From CAYTAP01 sp964435775 (GTDB lineage Bacteria > Planctomycetota > Phycisphaerae > Tepidisphaerales > Tepidisphaeraceae): 22,092 nt of DNA. Within the stretch, counting starts at the first letter, position 1; each line of letters begins with the position of its first letter. The notes under the pieces were generated by a model that worked only from the letters and a program-made list of their open reading frames with translations, did not search any database and was not told the DNA's origin. The stretch lies in NCBI GenBank assembly GCA_964435775.1, contig CAYTAP010000068.1, forward strand, positions 1-22,092, written 5' to 3'. Made by a program: the position numbers and the translations under genes. This document shows, piece by piece, positions 8,097 to 16,722 of this stretch.

Positions 8097-8807
8097 TCAC
8101 TGCCGCGCACGTCCTTCCGCCTCCCCCGCCAGCCTCTTTTCCTCCGCCTCGGGCAGGCGAATATAAAGCGGAACCAACCGTTGCGGTTCGGTGAACTCCC
8201 CCCGCGCCGCGCGTTCGAGCCCAAGCCGCCCGACCACCGACGCCCTCGCCTGCCAGGCTTCCGATGACGTGACGATCACATCCGAATCAGCGGGCGACTC
8301 CGACGGCTGATGAAATTGCAGCCCCTCCCCGATCAGATGCACCGGCCGGGGAGCGCGCGTCAACATCGCCTCAAGCGTATCGAGATGCGCCGGTTCCTCC
8401 TCCACAAATCGTCCCTCCTGGTTGGCATACCGCGCCGCGAAAATCTGCCCGCGCTTGGCATCCAGCAGTACAATCGCATGACGCCACTCATCCGGCACGT
8501 TGCGAACCAGAACGTCCAACGACGGAACAGCCACCACGCGCGCGCCCGTGGCGAAAGCGAACGTCTTGGCAAGCGTCACGCCAATTCGCAAGCCCGTAAA
8601 CGATCCCGGCCCGATGGAAACGAACAACTGCCCGATCTCACGGGGTGACCACCCACGGGCTTTCACAAGCCCATCCAGCATCGGAATCAATTCGGCGGCG
8701 TGCCTCAATCCATGCGGAAAATGATTCTCGGCTATAAGTTGATCCCCCTCCAACAGCGCAACGCTGCCGGTTCGGCCGGACGTTTCCAGAGCAATCGAGC
8801 GCACCAT
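8097..8807 (-). CDS. tsaB: tRNA threonylcarbamoyladenosine biosynthesis protein TsaB
   Basis: 236 aa from the ATG at 8807. A GTG at 8831 would add eight residues, but the family normally begins as here: MVRSIALETSGRTGSVALL. The ASKHA-fold signature is clear: ETSGRTGSVALL, then HAAELIPMLDGLVKARGW and the diagnostic IGPGSFTGLRIGVTLAKTFA (about 65-84). The C-terminal half is variable, as is usual in the family. TsaB is the non-catalytic partner of TsaD, needed with TsaE to make t6A37 in ANN-decoding tRNAs. No tsaD or tsaE is in the window. The start has no SD but a TATTGT hexamer 7 nt upstream, so the mRNA may be leaderless. Confidence 0.92.
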   Translation of the reverse strand: MVRSIALETSGRTGSVALLEGDQLIAENHFPHGLRHAAELIPMLDGLVKARGWSPREIGQLFVSIGPGSFTGLRIGVTLAKTFAFATGARVVAVPSLDVLVRNVPDEWRHAIVLLDAKRGQIFAARYANQEGRFVEEEPAHLDTLEAMLTRAPRPVHLIGEGLQFHQPSESPADSDVIVTSSEAWQARASVVGRLGLERAARGEFTEPQRLVPLYIRLPEAEEKRLAGEAEGRARQ

Positions 8808-8814
8808 GCCGGGT

Positions 8815-8820
8815 ACAATA
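8815..8820 (-). promoter_or_regulatory. Putative -10 element of tsaB (leaderless type)
   Basis: TATTGT on the minus strand matches TATAAT at 4 of 6 positions and ends 7 nt before the ATG at 8807. The -35 candidate 17 nt upstream (TTCAGG) is poor. The weakest of the four leaderless-type candidates in the window. Confidence 0.3.
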
Positions 8821-8994
8821 TGCGAAAACACCCATCACCTGAACCATTCCCCCACGTCGAATCAACCCGCCGACCAAAACACGTCGTTTTGATATGCTGG
8901 CCGAATCCATTCTCAACAACATTGCACCGCCGCTGTATTTGATGTACATGTCGATTCGTTTCATGAACCCTGGCCCTGATTCCAAGGAGTTGCA

Positions 8995-10302
8995 ATGAAG
9001 TTTCGCAGTTCACTCTTGCGTCGCGCCGCCGTTCTTCTGATCGTAGCACTCTTGCCCGCACTGTCGTGGGCCCAAGACGCCGCAAAACCAGCGCTCGCTC
9101 CCGCCGAAGGCAACGGCTTGCGCAGTGGTGATGTCGTGGCCATCATCGGCGACTCCATCACCGAGCAGCGGCGGTACTCCGTACTCATGGAGGATTACCT
9201 GCTCATGTGCCAGCCGGCCGGGAATCTTCAAGCGACCCAGTTCGGGTGGGGCGGTGAGACGTCGTGGGGCTTCCTTTCGCGCCTGGCCAATGATGTGCTC
9301 CCCTTCAAGCCCACCGTCGTCACGACCTGCTATGGCATGAATGACGGACGCTATGCGCCGCTGACCCAGGAAGTCGCCGACGCATACCGAAAAGCCCAGA
9401 CCGGGATCATCCAGGAGTTCAAGAAGGCCGGGGCGCATCTGATTGTCCTCGGGAGCCCGGGCGCCGTTGATTCCGACACCTTTCGGCGGAGTCCCAAGCA
9501 GGCGGACATGTACAACAAAACACTCGCCGGTCTTGGCGAGATCGATAAGGAAATCGCCGCCAAGGAGGGCGTCGTCTTCGCCGATGTCCATTCGCCAATG
9601 ATTGACGTCATGGCCAAAGCCAAGGCGAAGTATGGACAGAGCTATGACCTGGCCGGCGGCGATGGCGTTCACCCGGGCTGGAACGGACACCTCGTCATGG
9701 CCTACGCCTTCCTCAAGGCGCTTGGATGTGACGGCAACATCGGAACGATCACGATCGACCTCTCGTCCGGGCATGCCGACGCCACCAACGGGCACAAGGT
9801 GCTCGGCTTCGCCAACAACACCGCGGAGATCGAAAGCACGCGATACCCCTTCTGCTTCTACGGCGATCCATCCAGCTCAGGTTCCACCAGCGGCGTGATC
9901 GAGTTCCTCCCCTTCAACCAGGACCTCAACCGCTTCACCCTTGTCGTCAAAGGGCTGAAGTCAGCCAAAGCCAGCGTCACCTGGGGTGACAAGTCCAAGG
10001 AGTTCTCCTCCGAAGACCTCTCCAAAGGAATCAACCTCGCCGCGGAATTCATGGAGAACCCCTTCAGCAAACCCTTCAAAGCCGTTCAGGATAAAATCGA
10101 GGCCCAGCAGTCCATGGAAACCCAACTGATCAAGGGCCTGCTTCACAACCTGCCCCGCTATGCGAAGCTGCTTCCCGATGACGCCGCAACGTTTGAAGGC
10201 CTTCAGCCGAAAATCGTCGCTCGCATCGCCGCCCTGCGTCAGGAATCGGCGGCCGCCGTGACACCCGTCAAATACACGATCAAGGTGACGCCGGTTGAAT
10301 GA
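8995..10302 (+). CDS. Secreted SGNH/GDSL hydrolase
   Basis: 435 aa. Signal peptide 1-26: KFRSSLLRR, hydrophobic core, then LSWA-QD. The SGNH blocks appear in order: block I IIGDSIT with nucleophile S54, block II Gly in GWGGE, block III GMND with N116, block V DGVHP with D223 and H226. These families are esterases, often carbohydrate esterases or acetylhydrolases. After about residue 240 comes a 190-residue extension with no motif I recognise (ITIDLSSGHADATNGHKVLG, then a helical tail rich in Lys and Gln). AAGGAG at 8984-8989 lies 5 nt before the ATG, which fixes the start. The sulfatase gene follows after 42 nt. Likely exported, acting on polysaccharide esters; substrate unknown. Confidence 0.9.
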   Translation: MKFRSSLLRRAAVLLIVALLPALSWAQDAAKPALAPAEGNGLRSGDVVAIIGDSITEQRRYSVLMEDYLLMCQPAGNLQATQFGWGGETSWGFLSRLANDVLPFKPTVVTTCYGMNDGRYAPLTQEVADAYRKAQTGIIQEFKKAGAHLIVLGSPGAVDSDTFRRSPKQADMYNKTLAGLGEIDKEIAAKEGVVFADVHSPMIDVMAKAKAKYGQSYDLAGGDGVHPGWNGHLVMAYAFLKALGCDGNIGTITIDLSSGHADATNGHKVLGFANNTAEIESTRYPFCFYGDPSSSGSTSGVIEFLPFNQDLNRFTLVVKGLKSAKASVTWGDKSKEFSSEDLSKGINLAAEFMENPFSKPFKAVQDKIEAQQSMETQLIKGLLHNLPRYAKLLPDDAATFEGLQPKIVARIAALRQESAAAVTPVKYTIKVTPVE

Positions 10303-10344
10303 GGCGCAGCCGGCCCGTTGATGAACGCAACGAAATGATGCCCC

Positions 10345-11712
10345 ATGCCCACCCGTCCCAACATCCTGTTCCTGATGTCCGACGAACATCGCGCGGATGT
10401 CAGCGGTTTTGAGGGCAATGGCGTCATTCGTACGCCGGTGCTCGACGACCTGGCGCGGACGGGCGTGGTGTTCCGCAACTGCTACACCCCCAGTCCCATC
10501 TGCATCCCCAGCCGGCAGGCGATGATGGCCGGGCAGCTTCCGCGCACTTGTGGGGTGCGATCCTTCGGACAGGACCTTCCGCCCAACTCCCGCACCTGGG
10601 CGCGCATCTTCAGCGAGGCGGCGTATGACACCGTCTGCTGCGGAAAGCTCCATCACCTGGGTTGTGACCAGATGCAGGGATGGCGGCGGCGGATTTCCCT
10701 GGATGACATCCACGTTGAGAAGCATTTCATCGAAGGATACCGCTCCGAATGGTCCGATGGCCTGGGCGTATCGAACCAAAAGTGGTCGGATGCCAAGGAA
10801 GTGCTCCGCGCGGGCATCGGACAAAGCCCGCATGCGATCGCCGATGATTTCGCGGCCCGTGGCGCCAGGGAGTATATCAACCGCCATTTCCTCGATCCGT
10901 TTTACGACCGCGAACACGTTCATCAGTCCTTGCTGCTCAAGGTCAGCCTCCTCCAGCCGCACTACCCATACCTGTGCGACGAGGAGAAGTTCACCTGGTA
11001 TCTCAACCGCGTGCATCCGCATCTCAATGAACCCGCGTTCGATCACCCTTTTCTCAACCAGAAGCAGGTGCGCCCCGACGTCGACGTCCGCGACCGCGAC
11101 ATCCGCCGGGCAACGGCGGCGTATTACGGCATGATTGAAACGGTCGACGCCCGCTTTGGCTCGGTGCTGGAGGCGCTTCGCCACGTCGGACAGGACCTTG
11201 ACGACTGGATCATCATTTACACAAGCGATCACGGCGAAATGCTCGGGCAACATTGGATATGGGAGAAGCAGAAGTTTTTTGAGGCTTCTGTGCGGGTACC
11301 GCTGATCATCCGCTGGCCAAGACGATTGCAACCCGGCGTCGTGCATGAAAACGTCAACCTGTGCGACCTGTATGCGACCCTTTGCGAACTGGCGAATCTG
11401 GAAGCGCCGCGCGGCCTGGACAGCCGCAGCCTTGTGCCGCTTCTCGAAGGAACGCCGTGGACCCACTTCAATGAAAGCATCAGCCAGTTCGGCGAAAACA
11501 ACTTGATGATCAAGCTGAACGATCTGAAGTACCAGTATTACGGCGAGCAAATGCCCGAGGTGCTTTTTGATTTACGCACCAACCCGGAGGAAACGATCAA
11601 CTTCATCACGGACCAGCGATATGCCAGTGATGTTGAACAATTTCGAAGGCGTCGCGCGGAGCTGGGATACGGGCCGGATGGCGGGCCGGCGACGAACGCC
11701 GGGTATTGCTGA
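10345..11712 (+). CDS. Type I (formylglycine-dependent) sulfatase
   Basis: 455 aa, normal length. The N-terminus PNILFLMSDEHRADVSG holds the first metal Asp (D13). C53-I-P-S-R57 is the C-x-P-S-R motif whose Cys is converted to formylglycine by a sulfatase-maturating enzyme; the following AMMAGQLPRTCG completes the signature. YTSDHGEMLGQH (D295, H296) supplies the second metal site. The Cys-type signature implies a maturation enzyme elsewhere in the genome. There is no signal peptide, so this copy seems cytoplasmic, as in choline-sulfatase-like members. Start context is weak (no clear SD), but the N-terminus fits. Its place 42 nt after the SGNH gene suggests co-transcription and a joint role in breaking down a sulfated, esterified substrate; this is inference. 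Confidence 0.92.
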   Translation: MPTRPNILFLMSDEHRADVSGFEGNGVIRTPVLDDLARTGVVFRNCYTPSPICIPSRQAMMAGQLPRTCGVRSFGQDLPPNSRTWARIFSEAAYDTVCCGKLHHLGCDQMQGWRRRISLDDIHVEKHFIEGYRSEWSDGLGVSNQKWSDAKEVLRAGIGQSPHAIADDFAARGAREYINRHFLDPFYDREHVHQSLLLKVSLLQPHYPYLCDEEKFTWYLNRVHPHLNEPAFDHPFLNQKQVRPDVDVRDRDIRRATAAYYGMIETVDARFGSVLEALRHVGQDLDDWIIIYTSDHGEMLGQHWIWEKQKFFEASVRVPLIIRWPRRLQPGVVHENVNLCDLYATLCELANLEAPRGLDSRSLVPLLEGTPWTHFNESISQFGENNLMIKLNDLKYQYYGEQMPEVLFDLRTNPEETINFITDQRYASDVEQFRRRRAELGYGPDGGPATNAGYC

Positions 11713-11734
11713 CGAGCCATTCAACCGCGCGTTG

Positions 11735-12493
11735 CTAAATTCCCTCAAATCCGTGGTGTCGCGGATCGGCGATTGCCAGCACAATCGCCGATAAGCGACG
11801 CGGCCCGGCATCCTTCAGCACGCGCCCCAGCGATTGCAGCGTCGCGCCCGTCGTCATCACATCATCCACCACGACGACATGCTTGCCCTCCAGCGACTCC
11901 GGGGACCGCAGGGCGAAGGCGCCCCGCAGGTTGTCAGCGCGCTTTGCCCGCGAACGAAGATGCGTTTGCGTCTGTGTGTGCCTCACCCGCACCGCCGACC
12001 GCACCACGTCCCGATGCGCCAACTTCCCCAATCGCGCCGCAAGCACCGCGGACTGGTTGTATCCCCTCGCCAGTTGCCGACGCCAATGCAGTGGCACCGG
12101 CACGAGACAATCCGCTCGTTGCAGCAACTCGCGCACCTGTGGATCCTCATGCAACCGCTCGGCCAGCAGCTCCCCCAACTGCCACTGCCGCTGATACTTG
12201 AGCGAATGAATCAGCCCGCGCAACGGTTCCTGAAAAACCCCAAGCCGCGCCACATCACGATAAGGATAAAGCCCTCGCCCCTTGCAATATGGACAGGGTG
12301 CCCCGGCAACGGGCAACGGCATCCCACACGCCGCGCAAGCGCCGGCCCCGCGCAATGCATCCAACTTCCCCTCACACCCATCGCACCACGGCCCGTCGCC
12401 ATCCCATAACGCACGGCAACACGCGCACTGCCCCGGATAGCAGAACGCCATGAACGGCCGAACCAGCGATTGGAGCAGTCGCGCCAGCGGCAC
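11735..12493 (-). CDS. comF: ComF family phosphoribosyltransferase-like protein
   Basis: 252 aa from a GTG at 12493. The N-terminal zinc-finger part has four Cys pairs: C23/C26 (in CACC), C37/C40, C53/C56 and C67/C70. A conserved RLGVFQEPLRGLIHSLKYQ stretch follows, then LVPVPLHWRRQLARGYNQS, and finally VVVVDDVMTTGATL, the PRPP-binding loop of type I phosphoribosyltransferases. This is the standard ComF/GntX architecture. ComF works in DNA uptake in transformable bacteria, but homologues are broadly conserved without known competence, so the role here is uncertain. The start has no SD and a TAAAAT box 6 nt upstream, suggesting a leaderless mRNA. It converges with the sulfatase gene with 22 nt between stops. 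Confidence 0.88.
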   Translation of the reverse strand: MPLARLLQSLVRPFMAFCYPGQCACCRALWDGDGPWCDGCEGKLDALRGAGACAACGMPLPVAGAPCPYCKGRGLYPYRDVARLGVFQEPLRGLIHSLKYQRQWQLGELLAERLHEDPQVRELLQRADCLVPVPLHWRRQLARGYNQSAVLAARLGKLAHRDVVRSAVRVRHTQTQTHLRSRAKRADNLRGAFALRSPESLEGKHVVVVDDVMTTGATLQSLGRVLKDAGPRRLSAIVLAIADPRHHGFEGI

Positions 12494-12499
12494 GAAAGC

Positions 12500-12505
12500 A
12501 TTTTA
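12500..12505 (-). promoter_or_regulatory. Putative -10 element of comF (leaderless type)
   Basis: TAAAAT on the minus strand (5 of 6 to TATAAT) ends exactly 6 nt before the GTG at 12493, so +1 would fall at the start codon. No convincing -35 is present. Confidence 0.45.
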
Positions 12506-12550
12506 TCACTTTCTCTCCGCAACATCTCCGAATAATCTGTGTAGCGTATG

Positions 12551-12562
12551 ATGGCATGCCAT
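12551..12562. promoter_or_regulatory. Perfect 12-bp palindrome in the comF/lipoprotein divergent region
   Basis: ATGGCATGCCAT is a perfect palindrome, 40 nt before the lipoprotein ATG and overlapping a TATGAT hexamer (12547-12552) that could be a -10 on the plus strand. It might be an operator. No second copy was noticed in the window. Confidence 0.25.
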
Positions 12563-12602
12563 ATCGTGTGGCCGCCGATGGCACTATTTATATGAGGAGC
12601 TG

Positions 12603-13172
12603 ATGATGGGATTGTCCAACCGCGTTGCTTGTACTTTCACTGTTTTAACCTGTGTCACCACACTCGGTCTCCTGTCGGGTTGCGCCTCCCAACGCGCCCA
12701 GAAGGCCCAGGGCCAGCAAGCCATCTTGACCCAACAGCTTCGCCAGGCCACCGAGGAACGAGATTCGGCGCAGGCCAATGAAGCGACGTTGAAAAACAAC
12801 CTCGCCAAGACGCAGGAAGACCTCAAACAGGCGCAAAAGGCCCGCGACGAGGCAAGCGCGAAGTTGGCCGCCTCGCAGGAGACGAGCAAGAAGACGCAAA
12901 CGGAGATCGCCAAGCTGCAAAGCCAGTCGCAGAATGCCGCCAAGGAGTCGGCCGAGAAATTGAAGCAGGCCAATACCCAATTCAGCGCCGCCAATGCGAA
13001 GGTCGCCGAGCAGGAACGACAACTTCAGGCACTGGACAAGCAATTGAAAGCATTGACGCAAAAACAGGAAGCGCTTGAGAAGGAGAATGCGTCCCTCAAG
13101 GCCGAAAATGCCAGGCTCCGACCCCAAGCAACTCCCCCCGCCACTCAACCGGCCGCCGGAGCCAACAAATAG
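12603..13172 (+). CDS. Coiled-coil lipoprotein of unknown function
   Basis: 189 aa. An N-terminal lipoprotein signal peptide (NRVACTFTVLTCVTTLGLL) ends in the lipobox L-S-G-C with C27 as the lipidated residue. Residues about 36-172 are almost uninterrupted coiled coil rich in Gln, Lys, Glu and Ala, with heptads such as LRQATEERDSAQANEATLKN, and the protein ends in a Pro/Thr-rich tail (ATPPATQPAAGANK). Charge and repeat pattern resemble periplasmic lipoprotein spacers, but no family is recognised. A GAGGAG-like SD precedes the ATG. The gene is monocistronic: a strong terminator lies directly downstream. Codon choice matches neighbours. Confidence 0.8.
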   Translation: MMGLSNRVACTFTVLTCVTTLGLLSGCASQRAQKAQGQQAILTQQLRQATEERDSAQANEATLKNNLAKTQEDLKQAQKARDEASAKLAASQETSKKTQTEIAKLQSQSQNAAKESAEKLKQANTQFSAANAKVAEQERQLQALDKQLKALTQKQEALEKENASLKAENARLRPQATPPATQPAAGANK

Positions 13173-13196
13173 GGCGATGGCATAACCGTTTCACCT

Positions 13197-13227
13197 GAAG
13201 CCGGCCCCGCGCCGGCTTCTTTTTTTT
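13197..13227 (+). terminator. Rho-independent terminator after the lipoprotein gene
   Basis: GAAGCCGGC (13197-13205) and GCCGGCTTC (13211-13219) form a perfect 9-bp stem with the loop CCCGC, followed by eight T (13220-13227). The clearest terminator in the window. Confidence 0.92.
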
Positions 13228-13338
13228 GATTCCAGCACCAGCCCAGCCGCCATAAAAATTATTGGAATCACCGCCCGTGGATCGATGATGACCTTGGTCG
13301 TGTCCCGCAAGTCGCGGGGCGCTCGCCAATCGATTGCC

Positions 13339-14205
13339 ATGCCCTACATCACGCTTCATGCCAACGGACGGGAGGTTGTTCGTCACAACCTCGGCGACAG
13401 CATCATCATCGGCCGGGCGCCCGAATGCGATGTGATGGTCCGCGACATCCTCCTATCGCGCCGACACTGCCGCATCGAATCGATCCGCGACGGATGGCGC
13501 ATCATCGACCTCGACAGCCGCAACGGCACCCGCCTCGGCCAACGGCGAGTCAAACGCCACCTGCTGCGCGAAGGGGAATCGATCCGCCTCGGACGGACCG
13601 AGCTGTTCTTCCATGAAGGCGCTTGCGCCGCCGACACCCCGCGGGAAACAAGACTGATCCGCCCCGCCGACCCCTTCGAAGCGCTCGAGGGAACGGTTGC
13701 CGGATTGTTGTATGTGGATCCCGATGAACAAGAGGCGTCGGGCGAGACGCCGGTCGATGGGTGCGGCGATGAAGACATTGAAATCCCCGCCCTGGACAAC
13801 ACACCCGCCGCCCGCCCGACCGATGATGCGCCCGGTCGCTACGGCGCCCAGCAGGCGATGCTCATTCAACTTGCCGCCGACGTTGCCGCATGGCGGCGCA
13901 AATCCGTCCACACCGCCGTCCTTGCCCGTGGAGCCGCGCGTTCCGCGGACCTGCTCCCCCGCCGCCCGCTCTACATCGTCCTCCCCGGGCGCAACCTCAC
14001 GCTCGCCACGGTCAATCGCCGCACCCCCGATCTGTCGCTCCAGGTCACACCCGACTCCAATTCATCCGTCGCGTCCCCGCGTCACGCGACACCCTCAGAC
14101 ACCGCTTCACGCAGCCGTCTGCTCCTGGCCACCACACTGTCATTGATGATCGTCCTCGCGACGCTGCTGGTCATGCTCTGCGGCGCTCTGCCCCATGCCT
14201 CGTGA
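13339..14205 (+). CDS. FHA-domain protein with C-terminal membrane anchor
   Basis: 288 aa from the ATG at 13339; ATGs at 13285 and 13288 are in frame alternatives, but PYITLHANGREV is the usual beginning of an FHA domain and no strong SD decides. Residues about 1-95 are the FHA domain: IIIGRAPECDVMV, LSRRHCRIE (GR, SRRH phosphothreonine-binding residues) and LDSRNGTRLG. FHA domains bind pThr peptides, so a Ser/Thr-kinase signalling role is expected. A long low-complexity, acidic and Pro/Ala-rich middle follows, then LLLATTLSLMIVLATLLVMLCGAL, a single transmembrane segment at the very C-terminus. The FHA domain would then sit in the cytoplasm on a tail anchor. No kinase gene is nearby. Confidence 0.8.
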   Translation: MPYITLHANGREVVRHNLGDSIIIGRAPECDVMVRDILLSRRHCRIESIRDGWRIIDLDSRNGTRLGQRRVKRHLLREGESIRLGRTELFFHEGACAADTPRETRLIRPADPFEALEGTVAGLLYVDPDEQEASGETPVDGCGDEDIEIPALDNTPAARPTDDAPGRYGAQQAMLIQLAADVAAWRRKSVHTAVLARGAARSADLLPRRPLYIVLPGRNLTLATVNRRTPDLSLQVTPDSNSSVASPRHATPSDTASRSRLLLATTLSLMIVLATLLVMLCGALPHAS

Positions 14206-14212
14206 GGACAGG

Positions 14213-14231
14213 GGCTTCATGCCTTGAAGCC
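14213..14231. terminator. Hairpin between two convergent genes
   Basis: GGCTTCA (14213-14219) and TGAAGCC (14225-14231), a perfect 7-bp stem with a 5-nt loop, lies between the FHA and uvrD stops (14205 and 14233). It could act in both directions but has no T-run. Confidence 0.4.
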
Positions 14232-14232
14232 T

Positions 14233-16437
14233 TCACTCCTTCACCGCCTCCAGGCGCGCATACTCCAGGATCAGCGTCTTGCGCCCCGCGGTGTTGAACT
14301 GAACGATCGCTCGCGTTTGCGCCCCCATGTGTGACAATTCCACGATTCGTCCGGTGCCAAAGCTTGGATGCCGCACGACCTGCCCGCCATGAAATTGCGC
14401 GCTTCCTTTGCCTGGCGTTTTTGACACGACGTATCCCCCCACACCCGTGCGGTCCTCCACAACGATCGCCACCTCCGGCATCTCACCCAGGAAGGGCGAC
14501 GCCACCGTTCGCTCGCGCAGACCGCGGATCGTGCGATACGCCGCCTTGCTCAAGAGCAATTGCTCCCGCGCCCGCGTGATCCCCACAAAACAGAGCCGTC
14601 GCTCCTCCTCCATCTCGCGCAAGTTGCCCTGCGCCCGGCTATGCGGCAACACCCCCTCCTCCAGTCCGATCATCGCCACCACCGGAAATTCCAGCCCCTT
14701 GGCCGCGTGCAGCGTCATCATGGTCACCGCGCCGTCGCCACCTTGCATATGATCGGCGTCGCTGACCAAACTCACCTGCGCAAGATAATCGACAAGTGAT
14801 GCCTCCGGGCTTTCCCGGTCATACTCCGCCGCCGAACTGACCAGTTCCTCCACGTTCGACAGTTCCTCAAGCTCTTTCTCCCCGACCTTCCGCAACATCG
14901 CCTCCATGCCGCTGCGTTTGACCACATCCTCCATCAGCTCCTGAATCGTGCATGACTCGCCGGCGTCCGCGCCGTCCCCCGCCGCCGCGCCCGCCATCCG
15001 TCGCCATGATTTCACCAGCGCCACAAACTGCGTCGCGCCCGCGATGGCGCGAGCCGATGTGCCGGGCGTTTCCGCGGCGTGTTGCAATACATCCCACAAG
15101 CTCGTTCCGCTGGCGATCGCGTGCGCCTGCATCCGCTTGATCCCCGCATCCCCCAGCCCGCGCGTCGGCACGTTGACGATCCGCGTCAAGCTCACTTCAT
15201 CGAGCGGGTTGGCGATGACGCGCAGATACGCCAGCACATCCTTGATTTCCTTGCGATTATAAAACGCGACGCCCCGCGCGATCTGGTAGGGAATGTTCGC
15301 CCGGCGCAGCGCATCCTCCATGACGCGCGACAGCGCGTTGATCCGGTAAAACACCGCCATCCCGCTCCAGGGCTGTTTGTGCTTCTCATGCAGCTCGGCC
15401 AGTTGGCGCGCCACCTGCGACGCCTCATCATGCTCATCCTGGCATAAAAGCAGCGTCGCTTTCTCCCCCTGCGCATTTTCCGTCCAGAGCGACTTTTCCC
15501 GTCGCTCCGTATTGTGCGAGATCAGCGCCGATGCAATCTCCAGGATGCGCTGCGTGGAACGATAGTTCTGCTCCAGCCGAACCACTTTCGCATCGGTGTA
15601 ATCCTTCTCGAAATCAAGGATGTTCCGCAGGTCGGCCCCGCGCCAGGCATAAATGGATTGATCCGGATCCCCCACCACGCACATGTTTCGATGCCGCATC
15701 GCCAGCGCGTGCGCGATGACATACTGCGCATGGTTCGTATCCTGATACTCGTCAATCAGGATGTACTGAAACCGATCCTGCAATTCCGCCAGCAGGTCCG
15801 GATGCGCCCGAAACGCCTCGGCCGTCAGCAACAGCAAATCATCGAAATCCAGCGCGTTGTTCGCCTTGAGCGCCTTCTGATACTTCAAATAAACACGCGC
15901 CACCGTCTTCTGATAAAAATCCGTTGCACTTTGCGCGAAAGCCTCGGCGCCGATGAGCTGGTTCTTGGCGTTGCTGATCGTCGAATGAACTGTGGCCGGT
16001 GAAAAGTTCGTGCTGGAAATATCCAGCGCCTTGACGGCATCCTTGATCAGCTTGTTCTGGTCCCCGGAATCAAAAATCGAAAAGTTCTCGGGCAATCCCA
16101 CCTTGGCCGCATAATGCCGAAGGATGCGCAGGCACAGCGAGTGAAATGTGCAGATGGTCGGCCAGCGCTGATCGAGCTTCCCAAAGTCATGAATGGGCCG
16201 ATCCAGCGCCGCGCTGATCCGCGACTTCATTTCCCCCGCCGCCTTGTTTGTGAACGTAATCGCCAGAATGCTGCTGGCGGGAATCCCCTGCGAAACCAGA
16301 TACGCAACCCGCCGCGTGATGACCCGCGTCTTGCCGCTGCCGGCGCCGGCGATGATCAGCATCGGTCCATCAACATGCGTCGCCGCCTCGCGCTGCGGCG
16401 TTGTGAGATCCTGCAATAATTCGTCAGTTGACAGCAC
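14233..16437 (-). CDS. pcrA: UvrD/PcrA-type ATP-dependent 3'-5' DNA helicase
   Basis: 734 aa from the GTG at 16437, chosen because GGAAGGAAAG lies upstream and LSTDELLQDLTTPQREAA is a natural start; a GTG at 16482 would add 15 residues. SF1A motifs appear in order: Q-motif TTPQREA, Walker A GAGSGKT (about 31-37), Ia ITFTNKAAGEM, motif II ILIDEYQDTN, III VVGDPDQSIYAWRGA, IV QNYRSTQ, V TLHAAKGLEF, VI FVGITRARE. The C-terminus has HPSFGTGRIVELSHMG, the Tudor-like domain that binds RNA polymerase in PcrA/UvrD. Length is normal. UvrD/PcrA unwinds DNA in excision and mismatch repair and removes RecA. Its position some 4 kb from dnaA is not known to be functional. Confidence 0.95.
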   Translation of the reverse strand: MLSTDELLQDLTTPQREAATHVDGPMLIIAGAGSGKTRVITRRVAYLVSQGIPASSILAITFTNKAAGEMKSRISAALDRPIHDFGKLDQRWPTICTFHSLCLRILRHYAAKVGLPENFSIFDSGDQNKLIKDAVKALDISSTNFSPATVHSTISNAKNQLIGAEAFAQSATDFYQKTVARVYLKYQKALKANNALDFDDLLLLTAEAFRAHPDLLAELQDRFQYILIDEYQDTNHAQYVIAHALAMRHRNMCVVGDPDQSIYAWRGADLRNILDFEKDYTDAKVVRLEQNYRSTQRILEIASALISHNTERREKSLWTENAQGEKATLLLCQDEHDEASQVARQLAELHEKHKQPWSGMAVFYRINALSRVMEDALRRANIPYQIARGVAFYNRKEIKDVLAYLRVIANPLDEVSLTRIVNVPTRGLGDAGIKRMQAHAIASGTSLWDVLQHAAETPGTSARAIAGATQFVALVKSWRRMAGAAAGDGADAGESCTIQELMEDVVKRSGMEAMLRKVGEKELEELSNVEELVSSAAEYDRESPEASLVDYLAQVSLVSDADHMQGGDGAVTMMTLHAAKGLEFPVVAMIGLEEGVLPHSRAQGNLREMEEERRLCFVGITRAREQLLLSKAAYRTIRGLRERTVASPFLGEMPEVAIVVEDRTGVGGYVVSKTPGKGSAQFHGGQVVRHPSFGTGRIVELSHMGAQTRAIVQFNTAGRKTLILEYARLEAVKE

Positions 16438-16620
16438 CGGCGGGCTTTCCTTCCAGGTCGAGCTCGCCGGGGCGGTGGTCACTCCCCATCGTCCCGCCGC
16501 GCATCAAGCGGCCACCCCCTCGTTCAACCCCGCACTATATCAACGCGCCCCCCACCAGCAAAACCACGCACGCCAGCGCGCGCGAGCAGCCAATTCTTGT
16601 GGCTGATCCTACATTGTCGA

Positions 16621-16672
16621 TGGAGGGCGTCGCTCCCGCGACGCCACGGCGTTTCGAGAGCAACGCCCTCCA
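16621..16672. repeat. Cloverleaf-forming inverted-repeat element (REP/MITE-like)
   Basis: The element is bounded by TGGAGGGCGT (16621-16630) and its exact complement ACGCCCTCCA (16663-16672). Inside are two hairpins: GGCGTCG (16626-16632) with CGACGCC (16639-16645), and GGCGTT (16648-16653) with AACGCC (16662-16667). An outer 5-bp stem with these two hairpins gives a three-way cloverleaf. It lies in the 285-nt gap between the uvrD/pcrA start and the DUF488 stop. It looks like a dispersed palindromic repeat, but no second copy is visible here. The rest of the gap shows nothing else. Confidence 0.6.
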
Positions 16673-16722
16673 ATTTCCCGCCGGCGGCGCGTGCGAGAGC
16701 ACAAACGTTGGCTATAACTGAA

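Noticed and set aside
9961..11550. 529-codon open frame on the minus strand
   Set aside because: Antisense to the sulfatase and the SGNH gene, which have intact catalytic motifs.
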